Part shown: positions 55,250-64,000 of the stretch, in pieces
Position numbering within the stretch: the stretch's first letter is position 1
How the letters are laid out: each line of letters opens with the position of its first letter
Notes under the pieces: generated by a model
What the model was told of the DNA's origin: nothing
Databases searched by the model: none
The model's input: the letters and a program-made list of their open reading frames with translations, nothing else
DNA from: Trichostrongylus colubriformis
Taxonomy: Eukaryota > Nematoda > Chromadorea > Rhabditida > Trichostrongylidae
NCBI GenBank assembly: GCA_963978905.1
Contig: OZ022256.1
Location: forward strand, 46,858,001 to 46,922,000
Reading direction: 5' to 3'
Length of the DNA: 64,000 bases
Position numbers and translations under genes: made by a program

Positions 55250-57400
55250 GAGCTGCACCAACATTTGGGTGGTGTAGTGCTATCGCAAAATGGACGCGGA
55301 ATTTCAAAGAGAGAAGAAAAGACACAGCTGGTGAACGAGGTGACACCTATGCCTTAATTCTGCGCCTGAAGAACTAGTGGATTGAATCAGATTTTGGGTG
55401 GTGGAGCGTAGAAGTTGAAGCCTTGTGACCGGCGTTCTTCAAATAACTGCCAGCCGAATCGTGTACGAAGAGATGTGGATGGTCGGGAATGGGTGCGTTT
55501 ATGTTCCTCATTTTCTTGCATAGGCGCAAGTCCAGGATCAAACTGAGATGATAAAAGCACTAATGTACTACGCCACCGACGTTACCCACGACTGTTGAAA
55601 CGGTCTTACATGCCGCTCATTTCGTTTTGAGAAATTGTGCTCATTCAGATGGGATAACCCTCTAAACTCTCAGGTTCACGGTTTGATGCTGATATTGGCC
55701 TACCAAGTTAACATGTTATTGGTGCGAGTACTGCTATGTATGCTGTGGTAAATATCCGATTAAGAAGCCGACAATGAATAGGAAGTGAAAGGAATCTCCG
55801 TAGTGAAATGGATTAGCACATAAGGCCGTGAAGCATAGAGTGCGGGTTCTGGTCCCGTTGGAGACCAACGCTTTAGCCCCAGCATCATTGCGAAAGGTCC
55901 AGTTTTAACGCTTCGCAACCGCTCGTTTGATATTCAGATAACGCGTCCACACATTCGTTCCTTTCTTCATTCGTGAAAGGGCATCGACGATATTTTTGTG
56001 ACACAAAATGCAGACCAGACTGGATGAAAAGCACTCAATGTCGATTCTGGGAAAGCTACCTCGTCTTCACGCCACTTCGCACAGAGTGTCCTGCTCTAGT
56101 CAAGCACCCAGAGAATTCTCACAAGGCGTGTACGGGCTCACTCTTGCGTCCAAGTAGCAAGAGCCATCCAGAGAATTCTTACTTGTCTCGTGGATGTCAG
56201 GATTTTTAGGGTCCCAATTGTATGAATTATTTGAGGCCTATTACCCAACTTCAGCTGCAAACTTACAAAGCCCACTACAAATAAGCTTGAGCTTTGAACT
56301 CTTAGAGAAGATCTGCCGTTGTGTCACTGTTTGCGAGCTTTATATGTAATAACTATGAAGAGCACAAAGGAAGGCAGACACGGAGATTACTGTGGGGGCT
56401 CTCTCCTGAAATCCATCTCGCTTATTGTTAGGTGAGAACGGTTTTTCACTTTTGCAGCAGCGGCCTCTAAGCCTACTCCCGTGCCCTGACCCGTACTGCA
56501 TTGGTCTTCAATACCTCAATGCATAGCTTCAGTTAAACCGTTCTCGTATAAAATCCACGTAGAAATCGAATTGGTGCCTGGTGGTGTCATACTCCATTTC
56601 ACCAACGAGATGCCAATAAAAGCCCAGGATGAAGGCGTAAGAAAAAAACCAAGTCCGATGAGTGCTACTAGTGCTACTACTCGTTCTTGCGCACGGCCTA
56701 TTTCTGAAGGGCCAAGCAACTTCGTATTTTGCGTAACCACTTTACAAGTGCTTTGAATGGTGTAAAGTCGATGTAGCATTATTTGATTAGAGTTAAATCT
56801 GATTCCGCTACTCATCATTAGGCCTTCAGAGATTGCCCCAGCAGTTCAATTGAAGCGAATGGCGGTCGCACACTCTGCAAATCGAGGCTAGAACTGAGGA
56901 GCAACATCTAACACTGCGCACTAGCTGAGATGGAAATGCTATTGTCGGCTTTTACTTCATGGCTGTGGACTTTTAAACCACGAGTACTGTATAATACTGG
57001 TAATAACTGCATGTTGACGTAGATTCTGCGCTTCCATTGAGCCGAATCAATTTTTACAATTAGGGTTTTTAAACACGAAGCGTTTTTCAGAGTGTGAATG
57101 GATTGTGAGATCTCTGAGATATTGTGATCGAAGCCACACATGTAACTGGCGGGATTGACGTTCTTCGGGTTCAAAGCCACGGCCAACATCGACGGCATTG
57201 CTGAGTTATGTACGCCATTGAACAAAGGAATCGCGGCGCGGCATCTGGCGTGCGAAGCGATGTGTGCGAGATAGAGGTACTGTGAAGGTTGTGTTCAAAG
57301 CGTTGACGGTCTGAAATGTCTATGCTTATCTTGTGCGCGATTGCTTTAGACTCGAGCGGATCGCACGCAGATTTCATGTACCATTCTCCTGTATGTATGA
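55250..57400. other. No confident gene
   Basis: Minus-strand frames 56516-56818 (a hydrophobic stretch VVALVALIGLGFFLTPSSWA) and 56908-57225 are open but unassigned. 57171-57404 (minus) contains GEWYMKSACD after an acceptor TACATACAG and might be a later exon of the secreted gene at 58476-60493, but the phase cannot be joined from exon 3. Confidence 0.3.
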
Positions 57401-58475
57401 ACAATAGAATATGGATGTTTTTGCCGCAGAGTTACCTCACTATTTTCTGAAATTTCTCGTATTCTGTGAGCCAGTGTTATAGCGGACTATTTTTTTTGTT
57501 TAATGCACAGGTACTGCATGCTTGTTGCCGAAACTGTCCCGGTAGAAGTTCAAGCACAACTCGACAGTCGAGGAAATGCGCAACTCCAATGGCTCTTTTC
57601 TCGAAGAGAGCGGATTTGCTTGACAACATTTGTTTTGAGTAGTGGAATTCACAGTGGTGGAATTGATGAAAGAATCACTAGAACTGACACGAGCGTGAAA
57701 AAGTCAAATACCATCTTTTCCCCTAATACAGCGATTCTTCCAGTCGAGAGCAATCTGTTCTCACCCGCTTAATCCATGACTCCGTCGATTCAACTATCAT
57801 AAACGCGGCGTTACCTTCGACATTATTCTATCATTTTCGTGACTCTATCTAGAGTCATCTTTGGAGATAGGAATAGAAGTAACTCATTTGTATCATTTCT
57901 TTATATCTCATCTCAAAGAAATAAATAATTATTAACAGAGAGGTCGTCTTTAATAACTTTGGCGGGAGGAACCAAAGAAGTATTTTACCCTCCACTTCGC
58001 ATGTGCCCTTAGACGGAGGTTGAACTACTCTGCTTCTTCCTCCCCCGCCCCCCCCCCCCCTTCCCCCCAAATTCAACGTCTCCTTTTCGAGCGAATTTTT
58101 TCGAGTTTTTTTATGAGTTTTCCACAGCTCACGGGCGTGCTCTTCGCTGGGAACTCCACCGTAGAAGGTTTCCCTGAGGGCTTTAAACGGGCCTTTTTAG
58201 CAATTTCCTATCAACCACAGTACACCTATCACCACCTCTAAGCGAACTACTACCGTAGCAGTGAACTAATCAATGGGGGAATGTCTCTATATTCAAAAAT
58301 GTGCAATATTTCCATGTTCTTCGATTATTGGGAAGGGGAGCACCTAAAGAGTCCCTGCGTCAACAAGTTCGTGGAATTTAATGAAGTAAGTTTTGCATAA
58401 AATTAAATGGTAAATACAGATGCTCGAAAATGGAAATCAATGCCGCAAACTCTCTGGTATGACATGGAATCTTAC

Positions 58476-60493
58476 CTGATCGTAGCCTTCAACGGTAGCT
58501 GGCTGCCCACCAGTCGTGCATGTGATTGCTACAGTTGCACCTTGTGCATGTGTGTTACCGAAACTGACATCGCTGTAGTCGAATCTGGAAAAAAATACGG
58601 TAATCACTCTTTCTTGAACAATTTTTTATTACTAAAACACTTACTGATTGACGTTCTATACTATTTATCTTTGAATTTTAAGTTTCAAGAGGAAGTATAC
58701 TGCTATTAATTAATAATTGTAGTGCACACATACATGCTTGGCCCCCTTTTGGTGAACATTATGCCTGAAGGATAGTGTGTTTGATTAAAAACTTCACTCA
58801 GGCTACAACTTGGCAATTTTTTTTCGTTGATCACTGCGAAGTACCCCACATTACTCTCTTTGGTGACAAAAAGTCCACTGTTGTTCCGATAATCCTTTAT
58901 TGAACGCGTAGATTACGATAATTGAATATTTCCACTCCCCTCAATGTACAGAGACAGATCGGCGCGCAACAACAGATATGATTCGTCCACCGTTGCCCAA
59001 AGTAGTTATCGAGAACGAGAGCCTATGAGGCCAATCCAAGCCCTTCATTCAAGGACTGCATCTGCAATACGGTTGACCTCTGCTTCCCTGTTCTCCTTCG
59101 CCCCTTTTGTCTGTGGTTTTCTCGTCTTCGAACGCTTTCGTGAAGTCGTCCAATAGCGGATATCAAAGGCATTATTTACGATTATTTTTATGGGTTATCG
59201 CGCTTAGTAAAGATTTTGGGACTGCTGACGAACAAATGAGTGGAAAAAAACAAACAAAACTTCGAAGACCTAGAAAACAGGCCTATCTCACATTTGTCTT
59301 GGCGAGAAAACAGTGCACAAAGGCAAGTTAAGTTGTTGTAAAAAGATTTCCTACTCGATGTCATAATCCAAAAGTGAGCCAACGACCTTTTTCCGTAATA
59401 ACCTTGCTTTTGCTATCAGTATCGTCTGTTCTATTTTATCACAACCGATAGAGAACCTTTTTCGCCACGTAGTTGCTGACGCTGCTGAGCTGGTCAAACC
59501 GATGGATGGTATCTGCCATTTTGAGGCGGCGGCCCATCTGATTCACGAGTTCTTCACGCGCCTACATACTACTCATCCCACTACCGTGATGAAGCTATAC
59601 TCCTTGCAGTAGCGGAAAGGGCTATCTGCTAATTTATTGTGCTAATTATCGCAGTCTGTGCTTTGAAGGTCGCTACGAAAGCCCACATTTGAATGCTCTT
59701 ATCGAGGAAAATGAAGTACTTTTTCCTTCACTAGAAATTCACATATGAACTCCTCGTCCTCAGTAAGTAAGCTCAGTAACCATGCAACTGACGCGAAATG
59801 AACTTTCAATATTGACTACACCTTGTGCAAAGAAGACGAAACCTTCAAAATTATGTGTAATCAATTTCCATGATTTTCTGGCAAACCCTGAATTTCGTAA
59901 GTACTGCTTTTCAAAAGGGTCACGGAACTTTTGGATTTTTCTGTTCCCTTGCGAGGAAGAAGTCCTTTCATGAGAAATAAGAAATAGCTGAAAAATACCG
60001 GCTTCAACCCACATAGTTTGAGCCGGTTTTTTTTTCGCGGTGACAATTTATCGTTAACTAGACCAATTTTCAAAATTACCTATATTGATCACTCTGATCG
60101 ACTGCGGAAACTGGATAGAGAATGAGATCGGAGCATCGCGCGCCGACCATTCCTGAAATGGAAGTCATTACTAGTGATTGGTGCAACTAAATAATTCTTC
60201 CCTGGAATTCGGGGCGATTAGCAAAACTTGCGGGGGGGGGGGGGGGGCTGTTCATTTCCTTCTTCTTTATTTGCTCTGTGGGGTCCCGTGAACGTTATTT
60301 CGTTCAACTTGAAACCGGTTACTTTCTTTCTGAGCTTAGCCCTCAAAAATAAATGTTTGCTGTCAATAAAAAAGGAAACAGTAAAAAAGGAAACGCAAGT
60401 GGGGTTATTACCTGGATCATTGCTTTGAACAAAGCCGGGTGGAGCGCACCCAGCAGCGAGAGAGAACAACACGAATGGCAACCACGATTCCAT
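58476..60493 (-). CDS. Secreted protein, CCP/sushi-like start (3 exons resolved)
   Basis: Exons: 60412-60493 (ATG, signal peptide MESWLPFVLFSLAAG, then CAPPGFVQSNDP), 60080-60152 (MVGARCSDLILYPVSAVDQS) and 58476-58584 (FDYSDVSFGNTHAQG, ATVAITCTTGGQPATVEGYDQ). Phases 1 and 2 agree across both introns. Acceptors are TTTCAG and TTTTTTTCCAG; donors are GTAATA, GTAATT and GTAAGA. An acceptor CATTTCAG lies 49 bases upstream of the ATG. The pattern Cys, then a short aromatic stretch YSD, then G-T-V-A-x-T-C-x-x-G resembles nematode CCP/sushi-like modules of secreted proteins; that assignment is tentative. The 3' end is not resolved: exon 3 ends in phase 0. A possible short last exon is VLPFPIIEEHGNIAHF-stop near 58300-58350. 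Confidence 0.6.
60233..60247 (+). repeat. Poly-G run in intron 1 of the secreted gene
   Basis: A run of about 15 G between exons 1 and 2 of the minus-strand gene (C run on the coding strand). Similar G or C runs occur at 9997-10010, 31482-31496 and 58048-58060. Confidence 0.8.
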
Positions 60494-60569
60494 GCCCGTA
60501 ACTCGGAACAATGGCTAATAATTCTGGATGTGCCACGCAGATCTGAAATGCTCATTTATGCTAACAGCT

Positions 60570-61720
60570 GAAGACAAAAAAAGAAAAATTCAAAGGCCAA
60601 GGTCTTAAAAGTTGTTGGCAATTCGCCTATCTTCAAAATTTAAAAAAAATCATTTGAGCAGGAGTACCACTAGAGGTTAAGCTAATAATCGCATCGTTAA
60701 AAGGCTTGATAAGGATTGTGACTGAGAAAATGACGCAGTCGGCCAGTGAGGAACGTTGAGGGACCGATGAGCCTAATTCACGTACGTCAACCGGAAATGG
60801 CCGCCCACAATCGAGGTACGGTGTAGGAGGACCGGATAATTGCCATTCCATTTGCTGACTCTGCCGCTACGGAGAAGGTTCCGGTCGTCTGGGCTAGGAA
60901 TGTTTCATTATAGTGAAAGATGGGCTAAGCACATATGCAAATTGTTCGTAATATAACCGTAAAAAGAATTGATGGAGCTGAACGGCGGTTTTCTAGCAGT
61001 CTACACTCTGTGTTTGCCCTCCTAACAATGACTACGAATAAATGTAAAGCTTTGAGGAGCCTTCTATGACATTTGCCCACTTCAAAGTCATCTTGAAGAG
61101 GAGTAACCACCGTGGAGCACCCCTGATAGAGCACTGTGTTGATCAGATTATCGAATTCGCTGATGTGTACTGACTCATATAGTTTTAACGCAAAATCGAA
61201 GATTCAGTTCAATGTGATCTATGAAGCTATTTGATGGAACCTGCTGATTTTCTCGATCGTAAACGTGCTTTTTTTGGCTAGGGCGATTTTTGGGTTGCTT
61301 AGCAACCACAGCGTCGCGCCCGCTCAAAAATAGCAGTAATCCTATGGTTTAACAACTGGTAGTGTGCAGGTGGCATTCGGAATGTTCTCGGAAAATTTAA
61401 CGCATCAGGGTTATAATTCTGATGATCTCTTCAAACAGCTGGCCTGGTCCGCTTGTGCTACTGTCACAATCGAATTCGCTGATGTATACTGACTCACGAT
61501 ATAGTTTTAACGCAAAATTGATGCAAAGTGTGGTTTTTTATATTTCCTAGCTTTTGTAAGAAATCACTAAGTTCATACGAAGTGACAAGGATGAGTAGTG
61601 AGCTTGTCAGCATCGGTTTTTTGTGGGCGAAATTTTACGAGCGCATGAAGATGCCAAAGAATGGAAGGGCAGTGGCTTAAAAATAATATTATTTGATTGT
61701 TACTATAGAGATGGTGATTT
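60570..61720. other. No gene recognised
   Basis: Two 30-base near-copies (TCGAATTCGCTGATGT.TACTGACTC and ATAGTTTTAACGCAAAAT) at 61150-61200 and 61470-61520 form a direct repeat 320 bp apart. No coding feature is supported. Confidence 0.5.
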
Positions 61721-61812
61721 ATGGGGAAAAGTTCTAGTGTTGGACGGGACTCGACTCGAACCCGCATTTGTGTTGGATTCGAGTCCCGTCCGACACCGGA
61801 GCTTTTGCCCAT
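61721..61812. repeat. 92-bp hairpin with 34-base arms
   Basis: The left arm starts ATGGGGAAAAGTTCTAGTGT and the right arm is its complement with about five mismatches; the inner part GGACGGGACTCGA pairs perfectly. The loop is 24 bases. GGATTCGAGTCCC in the right arm resembles a tRNA T-arm, but no cloverleaf forms. Confidence 0.85.
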
Positions 61813-62533
61813 AACCCAGCATCCTTGTAGTAACTTTCGCACAACGGGCTAGGGCGATAATCAGCAGCTATCAAAAATCAAAAGTATCGAAATTATTTGA
61901 ATGATTTGAGAGACGGAGGTGGTGTCAAATAAGCGCCTACGCTCACTCGCATGATGAGGGGTATAGATCCCGTATCACCGTCCACTAGGATCAACCAAGC
62001 CCTCCTCCCCCGTGGGTAGGTGAGATGGGACCAGACTTGTTGACCGGACAGATTGAGATGGGTGATGTGATGAAAGTTCCTTGAGAGGACAAAAGCACTC
62101 ACTCTCGCATCGGTTGGCCAGCGCAAATCTGTACATGCCAAATCGTATTTACGTGCTGCCACGATTATGACTGGAACTATGGAATGCGCGGCGTATACCA
62201 AAAAAGGGTGATGAATGTCCAAAAATTTTAGTCTTCATCTTTTACATAAATTCAAACACAAATATATTGATATTCAGCCGAACGCTAAAAGAATTCGTTG
62301 CATACCTCACCGGCATACGAGCCGTTGAGGCAAGATTTTGCACCGAAGGCCTGTGATCTGCAATGCAATATGAGAGTGATAAAAGTGCCTTACAAGGGAA
62401 GGACCCGAGGTCGAAGCGGCCATTCGGAATGGGATACATATGGTCCGACGTCTTTTCGGACGCTGATCGCGGATCTGCATATTAAATTTGCAGAACGATT
62501 CTCTGAGCGAAGTTATGGAAGGTTCGAGAAAAC

Positions 62534-62772
62534 AATACCATCGCGCAAAACCAGTGCGATTTTCGTGTTCAGGAGACCGAACTGCCCTAACGGACATCTA
62601 TAGGATAGTTTTTAGCCGATTCGAGAATTTGACCTAATTTCGGAAAAATTCTTGGCCCACAGTAGGCCCAATAATTCGGTCAAATTCTCGAATTGGCTAA
62701 AAACATGTCTTATAGGGCAGTTCGGTCTCCTGAACATGAAAATTGCACTGGTGTTGCGCGAGAGCGTCTGGC
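62534..62772. repeat. Palindrome, ~240 bp, with ~105-base arms
   Basis: GTGTTCAGGAGACCGAACTG on the left is mirrored by CAGTTCGGTCTCCTGAACAT on the right, and TTTAGCCGATTCGAGAATTT by AAATTCTCGAATTGGCTAAA, with a short centre near 62655. One diverged arm lies at 46322-46440 inside the TIR element between units A and B. Confidence 0.9.
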
Positions 62773-63119
62773 TCGCGTGCTACGGGCTTCCAATCCTACC
62801 ATATAATAGTATTATTTCTTCCAAAAAACCTCCATAACTACGCTTAGAATATCGCACTGCGAATTTTGAATGCACGTTCAAGATCAGCAACCGAAAATAC
62901 GTCGAACCACATGTATGTCATTCCGAAAATCAGTTGCTGACAGACAGCTCGATGTTGATATTGGCCTATCGGCTGAATACGTGTTAGTGCTGATAAGCTA
63001 TCCTGTTATTGTACAAATCAGCAATTTTGTGTGTCTGTTTGTCGGTATGCAAGTATATAAGCTTGACTGTTTTCCGCGGATGAATGATTGTGCTAAGGGA
63101 GTCGATAGAAAATAATTAA

Positions 63120-63725
63120 CTGGAGAGGAGAAACTAAATGGTCAGTGGTATCATTCTAAGGATGTGATCGTATCAACTACGTATTTAAAGGCACATTCAC
63201 GATAATTTTCGTGCGTGGTCGCACTCCATAAAGACTCTGGAGGTGCTGAAGAACACATAAGTGAAGAAAGAGCGGAATAATCTTTTCAAAAACCATGAAA
63301 ATTAGCTGCCCCTGACCTTTGGCTCCTACGAGCCTTCAGACCAAAGGCAAACATTTCGACAAAATTTGCGTGATAATATCATATAAGATTGCTGTTTCTA
63401 TGGAAATTTCCCCTATCTTTTCTTATCGCAGTCGATATCATGCCTCTCATACACGTATATGCCACCGCTTCCCTGCTGGCAAATCGTAACATGGGTGTGG
63501 GTCATCTTGAGACGGTGACCGCCATCTCATTTACGGGTTCTTCAAGCATTTAGCACTCACCCTCGCGCCGTGGTGATGGCACACATGTTGCTCTTGGGGA
63601 AGCGGCTACCTACTCGGGGATGTAATCAAGATAATCATATTATCCTGAACTGTGCCTTTAAATGCCTTTCCTCCGGGCATGAATGCCGCATAAAGCTAAT
63701 GAGCTATCATTAACACTGTGTCATC
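63120..63725 (-). repeat. Inverted copy of the 44.4-44.7 kb segment, interrupted
   Basis: The complement matches units A/B: GTTAATGATAGCTCATTAGC (63700 side) and ATCACATCCTTAGAATGATACC (63140 side). A TIR element (63183-63668) sits between the halves. It is more diverged than units A and B are from each other. Confidence 0.75.
63183..63668. mobile_element. TIR element TTTAAAGGCACA, ~485 bp
   Basis: The left end TTTAAAGGCACATTCACGAT and the complement of the right end TTTAAAGGCACAGTTCAGGA are similar. The ends resemble those of the repeat at 5708-6121 (CTTTAAAG.CACCATTA). The inside (CATCTTGAGACGGTGACCGC) resembles 59515-59570, so a third relative lies there. Confidence 0.65.
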
Positions 63726-63834
63726 TAAGGTCTATAGTCAGTATGTACTAGGTTGTCGGTAAAGTTCTTTCGTTTTTTAAAAACTTGCTTTTTCCCCTCA
63801 AAACTGGTTTCCAGTAATTTCTTCCGTACATATA

Positions 63835-64000
63835 TATGTACGTTGGGGGCTCAAAAACACATATATGAGCACCACCGTAAAATTCCTAGCTCAAGGTGTC
63901 AAACTACAGTTCCACATTTTCATAAGGTCGGCTGGTTTCATTATATCTCTTAAGATTGATTCACCCTTATCTTCCACTGAGATTTAAAAAAGGTGCTTGA
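63835..64000 (-). pseudogene. Membrane-protein gene, 5' fragment (copy D, window edge)
   Basis: The minus strand has the acceptor AAATCTCAG, a leader, then MKPADLMKMWN, as in unit A, after which an insertion leads to a stop. The leader and acceptor are conserved even though the coding part is broken. The sequence continues beyond the window. The TTAGGTTGTCGG-like sequence at 63752 may be a mariner end. Confidence 0.6.

Noticed and set aside
55800..55870. T-arm-like GCGGGTTCTGGTCCCGT
   Set aside because: The loop lacks the conserved TTCGA, and no matching acceptor or anticodon arm is visible.
58261..58600. Plus-strand exons giving a Cys-rich peptide (CNISMFFDYWEGEH..CDCYSCTLCMCV)
   Set aside because: The implied introns would be only 34 and 29 bases. 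The minus strand has one exon with far better splice sites and phase agreement with two other exons.

Overview
The window looks like genomic DNA of a clade V (strongylid, hookworm-like) nematode. It has small exons with canonical GT-AG introns, acceptors just upstream of start codons that suit spliced-leader trans-splicing, and a very high load of transposons: Helitron, mariner, RTE, a Penelope-like element, hAT-like elements and several TIR/MITE families. The species call is inference; the nematode call rests on gene structure and encoded proteins.

Left part (1-12400): repeats, no confident host gene. It holds a 280-bp direct repeat (1460-1736 and 3134-3413), a 243-bp mariner-type MITE (4524-4766), a repeat family near 5.2, 5.7-6.1 and 10.0-10.4 kb, a large repeat (R1) with a ~146-bp tandem array (7861-9240), and a 229-bp TIR element (11205-11433).

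Housekeeping core (12442-17690): two divergent genes. On the minus strand is a five-knuckle CCHC zinc-finger protein of the CNBP family (2 exons, 137 aa). On the plus strand is proteasome subunit beta-1 (pbs-1/PSMB6 type, 7 exons, 243 aa), with its catalytic Thr at the first splice junction.

Nested transposons (17843-29825): a dead Helitron (17959-28641) is inserted in an inverted R1 copy. Its Rep/helicase gene is interrupted by a 108-bp MITE and by a mariner (21432-26982). The mariner carries an RTE LINE (21523-26155), and the RTE carries a 1458-bp TIR element (23278-24735). Removing each layer plus one target duplication rejoins the host reading frame.

Middle (29830-40300): decayed hAT-like, non-LTR and Penelope-like pieces, plus one possible small gene (31945-32205, minus).

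Tandem duplication (about 40350-52615): a unit of about 3.85 kb is present twice, nearly identical, plus a partial third copy. Each full copy carries a two-exon minus-strand gene for a 38-aa secreted precursor ending in PNFLRFG and stop, a one-peptide FMRFamide-like precursor, and a small membrane-protein gene. Unit A gained a hAT-like element (41367-42917) in the 5' UTR of the membrane gene. Unit B gained a mariner (50181-51429). The sister copies give the empty sites.

Right part (52620-64000): large palindromes, another MITE copy (54091-54258), the first three exons of a secreted protein with a CCP/sushi-like segment (58476-60493, minus), and at the edge a rearranged, degraded copy of pieces of the duplicated unit.
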